A stretch of DNA of 64,000 bases from Salinicola avicenniae (GCF_023736115.1 NZ_JAKQZC010000002.1:496001-560000); one strand, 5' to 3'; counted from the first letter of the stretch, positions 13,947-24,781 are shown. The notes: generated by a model from the letters alone, not told the origin. Numbers and translations: made by a program.

Positions 13947-14003
13947 AGCGGATCATAGGCGATCACGAAGGGTTTGACGACCCCTCTTCGTTAATGAACA
14001 GTG

Positions 14004-16448
14004 TTAATGCAAATAGCCTGCGGCATGGGGCAGCACGTCGATATGCAACGGCGTCCAGTGACGGCCATGACCGGCGGGAAAATCGAGACTGGCCCAGGCG
14101 CCGGCCAGCAGCGGTGTCGCCGTCAACCAGGCGTTGAGTGCTTCCCGAAAACGGGATAGAAAGGCGTCGCGCTCTGGCGTATCGTCCATGAAGAAGCCGA
14201 AACCACTGTAAAGCCCTTCAGCGTAGTCCTGCCAACTGCCGTAATGGCGTCCGGCAAGATCCATGGCGGCGTTCAGGTAGGTGTTGAGCTGCTCGTCGTC
14301 CAGCCAGCCGAGCTGACGCCCTGCCAGCGTCAGGTCTACCAGCTGGGCCACATCCCAGGCCGCGAGATCTTCGTCGTTGCAGCGACAGGCGTTGTCGCGC
14401 ACCCGCTGCAGACGACACAGGTGGACGCGCTCATCATCCCCACACTCGCCGGACTCCAGGATCGCGATTTCAGCTTCGAGGCGCTTGCGATTCAAGGTAT
14501 AGGGGGCATAGTTGATGGCGTACTCCTGGCGATCACCCGCTTCGACCAGAAAGTCCAGAAAGCCCGCCAGCTCTGCCGCCCCCGGGAGGGCATACTGACT
14601 CTCCAGCCACTCGGCGAGAGACGCTCGATCCACCGCGCCCAACGTCTGTGGCGTCTGCCACAGCGCCTCGTTTAGCGGACCGGCCAGAGCGATACCGGTA
14701 AAGCGCATCAGCGTAGGCCGCGCGCCGGGTTCCAGCCATGCCACGGACTGCGATCCACCGAGCCAGTGAAAGCGTGATCCCGGATCGCCCCGATGCCACT
14801 CAATATCGTCGGTCAATGCCGCCTCGTCCGGGGCGTCTTCCTCGGCCAGCAGGCGCTCCCAGGCCGACCACGCGGCCAACAGCCGCTCGGGGGTGGCGTA
14901 GAAGCGGCTCAGCACATCGCACAGGGATTGCGACAAGCCACGAATGGCCTCGGGTGCATAGCGGCCACTGTCGGCCGCCATCAACAGATAGAAGGCGTAT
15001 TTCTCGGCCATGGCGATGGTCGCAGCATGTTCGGCACACGCCACCAGACCGGCACGACGCGCTTGCTGCTTGGCGGGTGCGTGACGGGCATCGGCGGCGA
15101 GCTGATTCAGGTGATGCGCCTGCGCCGGTAGCCAGAACCGCGCCAATCCCTCGATGCCCTCGTCACGTCGCAGCATCAACACTTCCTCGAGGTAGCGCTC
15201 CGCGTCCTGGCGGCGCTCCTGGCTCAGCGGCTCCTGTAAACTCCGACGATAGATCAGATCCGGCTCGCGCACCGTCGCCAGCGCCAGAACCCAGGCATCC
15301 GGCCCGGCATGGCGTTCTTGAATGGCCGCTCTCGAGCGTTCGCGTCGCGCCTCGTCGAGGCAATCTGCCAGCGGCACCTGCCAAGGGCTCGCGCATTCGC
15401 CCAGCAGGCGCTCCCAGTCCACCTCTTCGGTAGCCCGCAGGTCACGCCCTTCGAAAAGACTGCGCCCGCGGCGATAGGCAAGCGCGACCGCGGTCCAGTC
15501 AGCGTAGCGCTGTTGCAGCAGATCGAGCGCATGCGCGGCGAAGGTTTCCGCCTCTGTCGCCGAGAGCCAGCCGGCCATGAAACCCAGATACGCTTGATCG
15601 ACAAGTCGAAGCCAGTCCCATGCCGCCCAGTCGAGCGGCTCCTGATCCGCCAGAAAGCGCAACAAGACGCGGCCATAGTCCTGCTGGTCGTTCAGCGTCG
15701 CCAGCCACTCCAGCGTTTCCGACTGCCTCTGACGTGCTAGACGGGCGGCATCCATCTCCCAACCGTAGCGATGGCCTTGTGCGCCCAACCAGTGGAGTAA
15801 CGTCAGCAGCCCCTCGCGATCGTTCACCTCGCCTTCTTCTCGCAGCAATTGGCGGCGCTGATGCTGCTCCTCCCGAGTGGGCGTGAAAGGCCAGGCCAGC
15901 ACCGGCCCGAATGGCGCTCGGGCATGCCAAAGCGTGTCGCCCCAGCGGTCAGTCTCCTGGGCCGGCGTGACGCGTAGGCTCTCTGCCACACGTTGCCAGT
16001 CAGCCCCCCGGCCCTGTCGTTCGAGACGCGCCAGCTCCCGGCCGGCAGCATCCAGCGATGGCTCGCCTAGCTGAGACAGCTTGGCGAGCCAGGACTTGAG
16101 CGTCGGGGCTTCCGTGACGACGTCCCGAACCAGATCACGCAGCCAGGCCGCGGTCGTCGCTTCGTCGATCCACTCGAGACAGGCGCCCAACCCCAGCAGC
16201 TCCAGCGCCGCTAGCCGGGAGACCGCTGGTGACTGCGCGTCGGTCACGCTTTCCCACAGCCGCCAGGCAAACTCGTCCCGGTCGCCGATACCCAGCGCCA
16301 CTAGCCGATCGAGCGCCACCTGCGGCTCGAGCGCCTGACGGGGATCGGAAGCCGGTGGCCAGCCAAGCAACCTCAACTGCTGAGCCCACCAGGTAACGAG
16401 TAGTTCGCGCAAGAGAAACCTCGAGAACAGAGAGACAAATGAGAGCAC
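14004..16448 (-). CDS. Large protein with DUF1266-like repeats, function unknown
   Basis: An 814-residue soluble protein, rich in Trp, Leu and acidic residues, with no signal peptide. Two segments align with each other and with the DUF1266 pattern (E. coli YbeU/YbeR group): about 268-337, beginning AAWDWLRLVDQ, and about 693-757, beginning AAWDVAQLVDL. Both share AWD-x3-LVD, a GWL, a DL before a Tyr, then Trp and a Gly near the end. A weaker third copy may begin AEKYAFYLLMAAD. The start is uncertain: a GTG at 16448 (AAGG upstream) and a TTG at 16412 (GAGG upstream) are the best candidates. Earlier starts overlap a TATAAT at 16483-16488 on the minus strand. No function is known to me; the neighbours give no clear lead. 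Confidence 0.7.
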   Translation of the reverse strand: MLSFVSLFSRFLLRELLVTWWAQQLRLLGWPPASDPRQALEPQVALDRLVALGIGDRDEFAWRLWESVTDAQSPAVSRLAALELLGLGACLEWIDEATTAAWLRDLVRDVVTEAPTLKSWLAKLSQLGEPSLDAAGRELARLERQGRGADWQRVAESLRVTPAQETDRWGDTLWHARAPFGPVLAWPFTPTREEQHQRRQLLREEGEVNDREGLLTLLHWLGAQGHRYGWEMDAARLARQRQSETLEWLATLNDQQDYGRVLLRFLADQEPLDWAAWDWLRLVDQAYLGFMAGWLSATEAETFAAHALDLLQQRYADWTAVALAYRRGRSLFEGRDLRATEEVDWERLLGECASPWQVPLADCLDEARRERSRAAIQERHAGPDAWVLALATVREPDLIYRRSLQEPLSQERRQDAERYLEEVLMLRRDEGIEGLARFWLPAQAHHLNQLAADARHAPAKQQARRAGLVACAEHAATIAMAEKYAFYLLMAADSGRYAPEAIRGLSQSLCDVLSRFYATPERLLAAWSAWERLLAEEDAPDEAALTDDIEWHRGDPGSRFHWLGGSQSVAWLEPGARPTLMRFTGIALAGPLNEALWQTPQTLGAVDRASLAEWLESQYALPGAAELAGFLDFLVEAGDRQEYAINYAPYTLNRKRLEAEIAILESGECGDDERVHLCRLQRVRDNACRCNDEDLAAWDVAQLVDLTLAGRQLGWLDDEQLNTYLNAAMDLAGRHYGSWQDYAEGLYSGFGFFMDDTPERDAFLSRFREALNAWLTATPLLAGAWASLDFPAGHGRHWTPLHIDVLPHAAGYLH

Positions 16449-16482
16449 GCCGCCTTCATGGAGACAGCAACCGTAACGGCGG

Positions 16483-16488
16483 GCCATT
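16483..16488 (-). promoter_or_regulatory. Candidate -10 element of the DUF1266-repeat gene
   Basis: On the minus strand a perfect TATAAT lies about 35 bases before the GTG at 16448. No convincing -35 hexamer was found. It argues for translation starting at or after 16448. Confidence 0.35.
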
Positions 16489-16559
16489 ATAGCGGAAAGC
16501 CCGGGCCACGCCGACGTCAGCAAGGCCCAGGCCTGCAGAATGCCTGGCTGGGGGGTTGG

Positions 16560-17828
16560 CTAGCGCCCGCCCTCGCTGGCGGCAGGCTTGAGCAGATATC
16601 GCAGCAGGAAGTGTCTGACCCGCACCACGAACTGCTCCTGAAACATGACGCAGAAGAGGACGGTCAACAACAGGAAGAGCGGATATAACCAGAGATGCAC
16701 GTCGCCCGCGGCTCCAAGGCAGGCCGGCACGTCGCTCATGCAGAGCGCTGGCTCGCCCGAGAGCACCCGTTCGACGCGTGAGAAAAGCGCATAGAGCGGC
16801 ACGTGCAACGCGAACATCGGCAGCGAAGCGCCTCCCAACCGCGCGGCCCAGCGTCGCAGACGAGGGCTATGGGGCTCGCGCCACAGCGCGGCGACATAGA
16901 TCAATGCCAGTTGGGCCGGCAGCAGCAAGCCGTTGTGCAACAGGTAGTACCAGGCGTGTCCCTTACCCAGTAGCCACAGCGCCACCGCCACGCTGATCGC
17001 GATACCCGCAAGCACCACGCTGCAGCCCCGTGCGGTCAGCCGCCGCCCCTGCGAACGACGCATGGCATAGAAGGTGTACAGCAGAATACCCGCCGCAAAT
17101 TCTGGAAGACGAATCAGTGGGTTGCGGTGCAGGATGCCCGTCTCCGGAACGCCATAGTCCGTGGTCAGCACCACATACAACGGCGGCAACAGATAGAGCA
17201 GATTGACCAGCAGGATCGCCCGCCGAGGATGCAGCACCCGGCGCAGGCGCGGCGCCAGCCATGGAAAGGTCAGATAGAAGAAGAACAGCGCCGAGATCGA
17301 CCAGGATGGCGGATTGAACGTCAGATAGAGCGGATTCCAGGCGTGCAGCAAGGTCAGGTTGAGCAGCACATTGATGCCGGTCTCCAGCGCTCCCATCGTG
17401 TGCTTGAGGCTGTCCCAGTCGAGCTGGCCGACATCGTTGTTGACATCGTAAACGACGAAGCGCAGGGAAATGTCCTGATCGCCAGGCGCGATTGCCAGAT
17501 ATCCAACCAATGCGGACACAGCCATCGCCAGCACCAGCGAGCCGATATGGATGGGATAGAGATTGGAAAAGCGTTTGAGCCAGAAGCTGCGAGCGGGCTC
17601 GCGCATCTCGTGTCGGCTATCGAGATAGACGTGCGTCAGCAGGAATCCGGACAGGACGAAGAAGGCACTGGTGGAGAAAAAACCGATATCGGTGACGTAA
17701 TGCGACCAGTCTCGGATCGACGGGTAATTATGCAGGGTGTGGAAGATGACGATGTAGAGGCCGAGCAGAAAGCGAAGCCACTCCAGTCCAATGAAGCGCT
17801 CCTTGGCGGCGGTCGTTGAATCAGGCAT
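16560..17828 (-). CDS. Acyltransferase family 3 membrane protein
   Basis: A 422-residue integral membrane O-acyltransferase (AT3 family) with about ten hydrophobic segments. The N-terminus ERFIGLEWLRFLLGLYIVIFH holds the conserved His30. FVLSGFLLTHVYL and a KRFSNLYPIHIGSL block follow, all usual in AT3 proteins. These enzymes move acetyl, succinyl or other acyl groups onto exported sugars. It lies on the same strand as, and downstream of, opgGH with a GlsB-type gene between, so it may decorate periplasmic glucans as OpgC does. That link is inference; it is not clearly an OpgC by sequence. The ribosome binding site is poor, with AAGGA almost touching the ATG. Confidence 0.85.
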   Translation of the reverse strand: MPDSTTAAKERFIGLEWLRFLLGLYIVIFHTLHNYPSIRDWSHYVTDIGFFSTSAFFVLSGFLLTHVYLDSRHEMREPARSFWLKRFSNLYPIHIGSLVLAMAVSALVGYLAIAPGDQDISLRFVVYDVNNDVGQLDWDSLKHTMGALETGINVLLNLTLLHAWNPLYLTFNPPSWSISALFFFYLTFPWLAPRLRRVLHPRRAILLVNLLYLLPPLYVVLTTDYGVPETGILHRNPLIRLPEFAAGILLYTFYAMRRSQGRRLTARGCSVVLAGIAISVAVALWLLGKGHAWYYLLHNGLLLPAQLALIYVAALWREPHSPRLRRWAARLGGASLPMFALHVPLYALFSRVERVLSGEPALCMSDVPACLGAAGDVHLWLYPLFLLLTVLFCVMFQEQFVVRVRHFLLRYLLKPAASEGGR

Positions 17829-17938
17829 TCCTTGCAGTTCTCTGGCCGTCTAAAGGCGCTAGTGTACCTGATTATCAGCGCCCGGCGCCGCCTGTTTCGA
17901 CCACCGGGGCAGCACGGCACTGCCCCGGTCGCGCGCCC

Positions 17939-18181
17939 CTAGGCCTTCTTGATCTTGGCCACCACCCAAAGCAGGATGATCGCTCCGATCGTCGCCACGA
18001 CCAGCGACCCAATCAAACCGTTGGAGGAGAGTCCCAGCAGGCTGAACAGAAACCCGCCAATGACGGCGCCAACAATGCCTACCCCGATGTTGCCGAGGAT
18101 GCCGAAACCACCACCGCGCATCACCTTACCCGCGATCCAACCGGCAATCCCGCCAATGATCAGCCACAAGATAAAACCCAT
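17939..18181 (-). CDS. GlsB/YeaQ/YmgE family stress-response membrane protein
   Basis: An 80-residue, three-segment hydrophobic protein with the glycine-rich pattern of the transglycosylase-associated protein family: MGFILWLIIGGIAGWIAGKVMRGGGFG, then LGNIGVGIVGAVIGGFL, then a last segment before AKIKKA. Members are general stress or acid-stress proteins of unknown mechanism; the transglycosylase label is historical. AAGGAG stands seven bases before the ATG. It lies between the acyltransferase gene and opgH, same strand, with a terminator-like hairpin before it, so it is probably a separate transcript. Confidence 0.9.
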   Translation of the reverse strand: MGFILWLIIGGIAGWIAGKVMRGGGFGILGNIGVGIVGAVIGGFLFSLLGLSSNGLIGSLVVATIGAIILLWVVAKIKKA

Positions 18182-18338
18182 TGCGTTACTCCTTGCTTCC
18201 TTTCGAGTATGAACAGCCAGCGGCGGGTATCCAGCCGCTCCCTCAAGCGTAGTCGCGATCCGCGCATTCGACGACTCTCTCGAACGGCAAACGGCGATCT
18301 GGCGGCCACGGGCATCCGAAACACGCATCAGAAACGAG

Positions 18339-18366
18339 AACGGGGTCGGCAGATGCCGACCCCGTT
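18339..18366 (-). terminator. Hairpin downstream of opgH
   Basis: A perfect 12-bp inverted repeat (18339-18350 with 18355-18366) with a four-base loop, 39 bases after the opgH stop. The T-run on the minus strand is short, so termination may be partial. Confidence 0.65.
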
Positions 18367-18404
18367 GGTCATTGAAGCGCCGCGAGCGCCTCGGTTTGAC
18401 GCCA

Positions 18405-20900
18405 TCAGCCGTGGCTGCGCACTCGCAACGTTTCCCGCGATAGCAACCCCTGGCCATGCCAGCCAGCATGCGCCTCGGGGTCAGCCCATACGTGATAGTG
18501 CAACTGGGACATCATGACCGGATCGTCGAGGAAGGCCAGGCGCTCAAGGTTGCCCATGCCATCGGGCCCCGCAGTCACGGCTCGCGAGACACGCTCTTGG
18601 CGCCGACGCTGGATCGGTGCCACGGGCCGATGACGGGAAGTGCCCAGCGCGGTCATCAGGGCGTTGGCCACCGGGTCGACGACAGCCTGCACAAAATTAG
18701 GCGTCGGCATCGCGGCGTTCATCCGCCCCAGGTGGCGCACCATGCGACGCAGCACGCGGGGCGGGTGCGTCTCCTCGGGAATCCGGAAGAGCCTTGCCCG
18801 AAAGCAGGCGCTGCCCAAGGAGACGCGACTGGAGAGCGTGGAGACCGGGATCGAGATCATCATCGCCCCGACGATTGGCGACAACCACCAGAGAAAGGTC
18901 GGCTCCATCAGATAGACGCCGACCGCCCAGGCTGCGCCGATCAGCGTCTGACTCCAGTGATTGCGGATCGCATCACTCCAGGTGGTATCGCTGTTTTCCC
19001 GCGAAGGCGAACGCCACTGAATCGCCCAGCCCATGACCGACGTCAGCACGAATCGCGTGTGGAAGAGCATTCTAACCGGCGCCAACGCCATCGAGAAAAG
19101 CGACTCTAGCACCATGCTCGCCAGCACCTTGAGCGGACCACCGAACTGCCGACTGCCCTGAATCCAGATCAGAATCACGCTGAGCACCTTGGGCAGGAAC
19201 AACAGCGTCGCCGTCGCCCCGAAGAGCCCGACCGCCAGCGTAGGGTTCCACTGCGGCCAGACCGGGAACATCATGCCCGGCTCCGGAAAGTAGTTCGGCG
19301 TGCTCAGAGTATGCACGGCAAGCAGCGCCGTAGAGAGCACCAGAAACAGGAACCAGAGCGGCGCGGAGATATAGGACATCAGGCCGGTCAGGAACACGGC
19401 CCGATGCACCGGGTGAATCCCCTTGGAGAGAAACAGCCGGAAGTTCATCAGATTACCGTGACACCAGCGACGGTCTCGATTCAGCTCGTCGAGCAGGTTG
19501 GGCGGCATTTCCTCATAACTGCCCTCAAGCTCGTAGGCGATCCAGACACCCCAGCCGGCACGCCGCATCAGCGCCGCCTCGACGAAATCATGCGACAGGA
19601 TTTCGCCGGACATCGATCCCTTGCCGGGTAGCGGCGCGAGCATGCAGTGGCGCATGAACGGCGCCATCCGGATGATCGCGTTGTGCCCCCAGTAGTGCGA
19701 CTCGCCGAGCTGCCAGAAGTGCAGCCCCGCCGTGAACAGCGGCCCGTACACGCGGGTGGCGAACTGCTGCATACGCGCGTAGAGGTTGAGTCGCCCGGAA
19801 GCGCGCGGTGCCGTCTGCACGATTCCCGCACTCGGATGGGCTTCCATCATCTGCACCAGACGCGTCAGGCAGGCGCCGCTCATCACGCTATCCGCATCGA
19901 GCACCAGCATGTAGCGGTAGAGTGCCCCCCACCGACGGCAGAAGTCGTCGAGGTTGCCGCTCTTGCGCTTCACCCGACGCTGACGACGCCGATAGAAAAC
20001 CTGGCCGAAGGCATCCAGGTCGCGACATAGCGACAGCCAGGCATGCGTCTCCTCGATCGCCGTATCGGGATCGAAGGTGTCGCTGAGGATGAACACATCG
20101 AAGTGGCGGTCATTGCCGCTCTGGCGCAGCGACTCGAGCGTGGCGCGCACACCGGCAAAGACGCGTGGCACGTCCTCATTGCAGATCGGCACCAGCAGCG
20201 CCGTACGCGCCTCCTCGGCGATCGGCTCGTCGCCGACCTCCGAATCGATCGCATAACGATCACGGCCGCGCAGTAGCTGAAAGAAGCCCATCAGCGCGGT
20301 CCAGAAACCGGCCGACACCCATGCGAACAACAGCACGAACAACGCCAGGATGGCGATTTCGAGCCACTGCTGGCCTTGATAAGGAAGCACCGTGCGCATC
20401 TGGTTGGCGGCAACGACACTCTGGCCGAAGATCAGGACCAGCAGCACCCAGCGCCGCGATGACGCGACCCACTGCCAACGGGGCCTCGGCCGTGCCGGGC
20501 GCTGGCGTCGCCGAAATCCACGCGACGACCAGTTCTTCAGGCGCTGCCCGAAGCGCACGAACGGATTGGTCGACCATGCCTCCGGTGCCAACGGCGTGCG
20601 CTGCATGGGCGGTGCCGTTTGCAGGCGGGTGATGCCTTCGTCATCGGTGGAGAGCACTTCCGGCGGCGCCAGCGGCGGTTCCGCGTAGGCCAGCGCCAGG
20701 CGCCGGCCGACAGAGGCCGCGGCCGGATCCTCGGGGTCGACAGCCTGACCGCCCAGTGTCGCGTGCAGCGAAGCCATATCGTGCGCATCCAGATCGCTGG
20801 CGAGCAGTTCACGCCGCGCTTCGCGATCCTGGGCTTCCAGCGCCAGCCGCTCGAGATAGAGATCGGCCGACGCGCTCTGCGAAGGTGTCGCTTCAGCCAT
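18405..20900 (-). CDS. opgH: Glucan biosynthesis glucosyltransferase H
   Basis: An 831-residue inner membrane GT2 enzyme that polymerises beta-1,2-glucan from UDP-glucose for osmoregulated periplasmic glucans. After a cytosolic N-terminal region come two membrane segments near residues 150-210. The catalytic region has [38 protein letters not shown] and the RDRRWCHGN form of the QxxRW motif. Several more membrane segments follow. Its start overlaps the opgG stop by eight bases, so the pair is one translational unit, as in other gammaproteobacteria. Length agrees with the family (E. coli 847). Confidence 0.96.
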   Translation of the reverse strand: MAEATPSQSASADLYLERLALEAQDREARRELLASDLDAHDMASLHATLGGQAVDPEDPAAASVGRRLALAYAEPPLAPPEVLSTDDEGITRLQTAPPMQRTPLAPEAWSTNPFVRFGQRLKNWSSRGFRRRQRPARPRPRWQWVASSRRWVLLVLIFGQSVVAANQMRTVLPYQGQQWLEIAILALFVLLFAWVSAGFWTALMGFFQLLRGRDRYAIDSEVGDEPIAEEARTALLVPICNEDVPRVFAGVRATLESLRQSGNDRHFDVFILSDTFDPDTAIEETHAWLSLCRDLDAFGQVFYRRRQRRVKRKSGNLDDFCRRWGALYRYMLVLDADSVMSGACLTRLVQMMEAHPSAGIVQTAPRASGRLNLYARMQQFATRVYGPLFTAGLHFWQLGESHYWGHNAIIRMAPFMRHCMLAPLPGKGSMSGEILSHDFVEAALMRRAGWGVWIAYELEGSYEEMPPNLLDELNRDRRWCHGNLMNFRLFLSKGIHPVHRAVFLTGLMSYISAPLWFLFLVLSTALLAVHTLSTPNYFPEPGMMFPVWPQWNPTLAVGLFGATATLLFLPKVLSVILIWIQGSRQFGGPLKVLASMVLESLFSMALAPVRMLFHTRFVLTSVMGWAIQWRSPSRENSDTTWSDAIRNHWSQTLIGAAWAVGVYLMEPTFLWWLSPIVGAMMISIPVSTLSSRVSLGSACFRARLFRIPEETHPPRVLRRMVRHLGRMNAAMPTPNFVQAVVDPVANALMTALGTSRHRPVAPIQRRRQERVSRAVTAGPDGMGNLERLAFLDDPVMMSQLHYHVWADPEAHAGWHGQGLLSRETLRVRSHG

Positions 20901-22476
20901 TGGCAGGCAGCCGGTAATACCAGTTTTCCGAGACGCGCTGATCGCCTTGGTTCAGGTGCGCACGGATATCCAGCGGCTGACTGTCATCGCTGCGATTGAC
21001 CTTGACGAAGACCCGCCAGCCACCCGTAGCCGGATTGCGCACGGCGCGACTGTCGACCAGTTCGCCGTTGTCACCGACGCTGGCCTGCACACTGACGTTG
21101 GCACTGTCATCGAGGCCGGAGAGCGACGGACCCTGGAAATCGATCACGAAGGCGAGCGAGCCGTCGGCTTCACGCACCAGGTTATCCCGACGCACTTCAC
21201 CGCGGGAGCGACGCGTCTGCTCGACCCAGGCCAGCGAAGGGTCGACATAGCGGCTCTCGTCCTTGGTCACGGTAAAGCGATAATCGAAATCCTGCGGCGT
21301 ACCCGGCTCGGGGGACGTCTCCGGCAACCACATCGAGACGATGTTGTCGTTGGTCTCGTTGGGCGTCGGGATCTGGATCAGCTCGACCCGACCGGCCCCC
21401 CACTCATTCTGCGGTTCGACCCAGGCACTGGGACGCAGGTCATAGCGACTTTCGAGATCCTGGTAGTCGCCGAAGGCATGGCCACGCTGCATCAGGCCAT
21501 AACCGCGCAGACGCGGTGTCTCGCGCTCGTTGATCATCAGCTGCGCCGGGTTGGCCAGCGGACGCCAGGTCCAGCCATTGCGAGAATCGTTGACGAGCAG
21601 GCCGTTGGAGTCGTGAATCGCCGGACGATAGTTCATCGTCGACGAGGGCTGCGCCGGGCCATACAGGTACATGCTGGTCAGCGGCGCGATGCCCAGCTTC
21701 TCGACCGGGCGACGAAGGAACAGGCGCGACTTGACGTCGACCACCGTGTCGGCCCCTGGGCGCAATACGAAGCGGTAGGCGCCGGTCAGGCTCGGGGAAT
21801 CGAGTAGCGCAAAGATGGTCAGGTACTGGCTATTCTGGCTCGGCTTGACGACCCAGAACTCCTTGAAGCGCGGGAACTCCTCGCCGGAGGGTAGGCCGGT
21901 GTCGACGGCCAGGCCACGACCGGACACCCCGTAGACCTGATCCCGGCCAACCACGCGAAAGTAACTCGCGCCCAGGAAGACCATGGTCTCATCCTTGCGG
22001 TCGGCATCATTGAGCGCGTAGTTCACCTTGAAGCCGGCGATCCCCAGGTCGTCGCTCTGCTTGACGTCGTCGGAGAGCTCCAGGTTGCCGTAGGTGAAGT
22101 CATCGGGATTGTAGGCGAAATCGTGCACGCCCTGATCATCCACGCTGTGCAGCTGGATGGCACTGTCATAGTGCATGCCTTCGTGGAAGAAGCTCAGTGT
22201 GAAGGGAACGCCGTCGCCGCTCCACACGTCCCGATCGCGCTTGTACTGGATCTGCTCATACTGGCCGTAGTCCAGGTTGCGCAATGCCTCCGGCAAATTG
22301 CGTTCTGGCTCACTGTAGCCTTGCTGAGCGAGATCCTGGGCCTGCTGCGAAACGTCGTCGAAGCTGAAGGCCAATACGTTCTGGGCGATGCCGCTGAGTA
22401 GCAGCCCGGTTAGGGCCGCCACCGGAAGAAGCGCCTTGCGTCTTTCAAGGTTATTCCGCCGGATCGGTACACTCAC
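20893..22476 (-). CDS. opgG: Glucan biosynthesis protein G, periplasmic
   Basis: A 527-residue periplasmic protein with a signal peptide (basic RRNNLERRK, hydrophobic [15 protein letters not shown], cleavage near VLAFS). OpgG is needed for branching or release of periplasmic glucans, and members of the family act as glucan hydrolases. Typical blocks are [31 protein letters not shown] and the [15 protein letters not shown] stretch. The GTG at 22476 is chosen because AGGAG lies eight bases upstream and it gives a normal signal peptide; the frame is open farther upstream but has no signal for initiation. It is the first gene of opgGH. Confidence 0.94.
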   Translation of the reverse strand: MSVPIRRNNLERRKALLPVAALTGLLLSGIAQNVLAFSFDDVSQQAQDLAQQGYSEPERNLPEALRNLDYGQYEQIQYKRDRDVWSGDGVPFTLSFFHEGMHYDSAIQLHSVDDQGVHDFAYNPDDFTYGNLELSDDVKQSDDLGIAGFKVNYALNDADRKDETMVFLGASYFRVVGRDQVYGVSGRGLAVDTGLPSGEEFPRFKEFWVVKPSQNSQYLTIFALLDSPSLTGAYRFVLRPGADTVVDVKSRLFLRRPVEKLGIAPLTSMYLYGPAQPSSTMNYRPAIHDSNGLLVNDSRNGWTWRPLANPAQLMINERETPRLRGYGLMQRGHAFGDYQDLESRYDLRPSAWVEPQNEWGAGRVELIQIPTPNETNDNIVSMWLPETSPEPGTPQDFDYRFTVTKDESRYVDPSLAWVEQTRRSRGEVRRDNLVREADGSLAFVIDFQGPSLSGLDDSANVSVQASVGDNGELVDSRAVRNPATGGWRVFVKVNRSDDSQPLDIRAHLNQGDQRVSENWYYRLPANG

Positions 22477-23168
22477 ACTAATTACTCCTGTCGAAACTAT
22501 CTTGGCCGATATCAACGCGCTCGACGCGCTCACTGTCGTCAACATGGAATGGCACGGCCGGCTACGGCAAGCGCCCGGGGTCTCGCCCCGCTGCACGACA
22601 ATACGGACGTGAATCACGGTGAAGGAAACGACGGATAGCGAAGCCTCCGTGCTTCGTCTCGCCGCAGTCTAGCATACGCGGCGCCACTGGCACGCCATGG
22701 AGGGCACTCCCCGCATCTCTTCAGGCTTCTGCCGTGACTTTCCATACTTCTACCATGGCTTGCTACGCCGCTCGCCATCAGTTTTCTGGTTCTTTCGAGC
22801 GCGCCTCAACCACATCACGATGACACCCGAGTGACGTCGTAGGGTGGGCATAATGGCGTATCTACCGCTGAGGAGCCACCCCGAATGCGCGCCGCGCCCC
22901 CGTCATGGACGCTTCGAAGCGCAGGTCGGCTGCTGCCGGCAAAGCCCCTCACCGCAGCATCCGGCGACTTCAGCCGGTGATGCCAGACCGCCATTTCCTG
23001 GCCGAAGAGACAAATCGTCACGCAAACGCCTACACATTACACGCTCTATGTCAGACAAATGGCGAATAGCGGTTTTGACATGGCTGCTCAACACTGCAGG
23101 GGTAATGTGGCGGTTTCTATACCTCGACGTACCGCCATCGGGATGCATTCAACAAGGACACGCCCCCA
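22477..23168. other. Intergenic region between divergent opgG and the symporter
   Basis: About 690 bases between two divergent genes, without a credible coding region. It should hold both promoters. On the plus strand I see a CATAAT at 22849-22854, a TTGACA at 23075-23080 and a TATACC at 23118-23123, but no pair has proper spacing. A short inverted repeat (CGAAGC and GCTTCG near 22638-22655) lies on the opgG side. Nothing else stands out. Confidence 0.5.
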
Positions 23169-24764
23169 ATGCATGCATGGACTCTGCTCTCGTTTCTGTT
23201 CTTCACGGGGCTGGTCGCGCTGATTACCTGGCGCATCACCCACCGCGATGACCTCAGCAACACCCGAGGCTACTTTCTGGCCGGGCGCAATCTCAGCTTT
23301 CCGCTGATTGCCGGTTCACTGCTGATGACCAACCTCTCCACCGAGCAGATGGTGGGACTGAATGGCTCGGCCTTCGCCGACGGGCTGAGCGTGATGGCCT
23401 GGGAAGTGGTTGCCGTGGTCGCTCTGGTGCTACTGGCCCTGTTCTTTCTGCCACGCTTTTTGCGTAGCGGCATCGCCACGGTGCCGCAGCTGCTGCAGGA
23501 GCGCTTCGGGCCGACAACCCAGTTGATCTGCAACGTGATCTTCCTGGTCGCCTACGCAGTCATCCTGCTGCCGATCATTCTCTACTCGGGCGCCGTCGGC
23601 CTGCAGGGAATGCTCGATCTACCGGTCCTGACGGGGATCGACTCCAGCACCACGCTGCTGTGGCTCACGGTCTGGGGCGTCGGTCTGATCGGTGCAGTCT
23701 ACGCCCTGTTCGGCGGCCTCCGTACGGTTGCGGTCTCCGACAGCATCAACGCTATCGGTCTGTTGGTCGGCGGCTTCGTGATCGTCTATCTCGGCCTCGA
23801 CGCGGCCGGCGGTGGCGACGGCATCGCCGCCGGCTGGCAGGCCATACAGCAGGACCAACCGGACCGGCTCAATTCGCTGGGCCGGCCGGATCAGCAGGTA
23901 CCCTGGCCGACGCTGTTTACCGGGGTCTTCCTGATCAACCTGTTCTACTGGGCCACCAACCAGCAGATCATTCAGCGCACCTTCGCCGCCCGCAGCCTCT
24001 CCGAGGGCCAGAAAGGCGTCCTGCTTACCGGCTTCCTCAAGCTGCTGGGTCCCCTCTACCTGGTCTTGCCGGGCATCATCGCCTACCAGCTCTACGCCGA
24101 TGACGGTATCGCGGCCGACCAGGCCTACGGCTATCTGGTCTTCCACCTGCTTCCGCCCTGGCTGACCGGTTTTTTTGCTGCCGTCATGGTCGGCGCCATC
24201 CTGTCGTCGTTCAACTCGGCGCTGAACAGCACCACCACACTGTTCAGCCTCGGCATCTACAAGGCGGTATTCCGCAAGGACGCCAGCGAGCAGGAGGTCG
24301 TCAATTCCGGCAAGGTCTTCGGCTGGATCATGGCGGTCGCCGCCATGGCCATCGCCCCTCTCCTGGCGGGCCAGGACAGCCTGTTCGACTACCTGCAGAC
24401 GATGAACGCGATCTACTTCATCCCGATTCTGGCCGTGGTGATCGTCGGCCTGCTGACCAAGCGGGTGCCGGAGGCGGCCGCGGTCTTCGGCCTGGTCGGC
24501 GGCATCGTGCTGATCGCCGCAGGCTATTTCGTGCCGCCCTTCAACGGGATTCTCGAGATCGCCAACCAATACCACTTCGTCGCCGGTGTCTTCGTCATCC
24601 TGATCCTCGGCATGCTGCTGATCGGCAAAATCGCACCACGTCGCGAGGCTTGGGTCCACGAAGACGTCAAGGCGGTCGACCTGACACCGTGGAAAGGTGC
24701 CGTACCCGTCGGCCTGGTGCTGCTGGTCCTGGTCTTCGCGATCTACTTCGCCTTCGCCGGCTGA
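23169..24764 (+). CDS. Sodium:solute symporter (SSS/SGLT family)
   Basis: A 531-residue integral membrane transporter with about 14 hydrophobic segments. The family shows in GYFLAGRNLSFPLIAGSLLMTNLSTEQMVG near the N-terminus and in the sodium-site region around AVMVGAILSSFNSALNSTTTLFS, the SSS signature. The overall form is closest to SGLT-type sugar or inositol carriers such as vSGLT rather than the proline or acetate carriers, but the substrate cannot be told from sequence. It stands alone after a long upstream region and ends in a clear terminator. AAGGAC lies about eleven bases before the ATG. Confidence 0.88.
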   Translation: MHAWTLLSFLFFTGLVALITWRITHRDDLSNTRGYFLAGRNLSFPLIAGSLLMTNLSTEQMVGLNGSAFADGLSVMAWEVVAVVALVLLALFFLPRFLRSGIATVPQLLQERFGPTTQLICNVIFLVAYAVILLPIILYSGAVGLQGMLDLPVLTGIDSSTTLLWLTVWGVGLIGAVYALFGGLRTVAVSDSINAIGLLVGGFVIVYLGLDAAGGGDGIAAGWQAIQQDQPDRLNSLGRPDQQVPWPTLFTGVFLINLFYWATNQQIIQRTFAARSLSEGQKGVLLTGFLKLLGPLYLVLPGIIAYQLYADDGIAADQAYGYLVFHLLPPWLTGFFAAVMVGAILSSFNSALNSTTTLFSLGIYKAVFRKDASEQEVVNSGKVFGWIMAVAAMAIAPLLAGQDSLFDYLQTMNAIYFIPILAVVIVGLLTKRVPEAAAVFGLVGGIVLIAAGYFVPPFNGILEIANQYHFVAGVFVILILGMLLIGKIAPRREAWVHEDVKAVDLTPWKGAVPVGLVLLVLVFAIYFAFAG

Positions 24765-24781
24765 GCACGTTCACGCCGACT

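Noticed and set aside
23619-24659. Long minus-strand frame opposite the symporter, rich in Asp, Glu and Gln
   Set aside because: Its composition mirrors the hydrophobic codons of the real membrane protein; it has no start signal and no motif.
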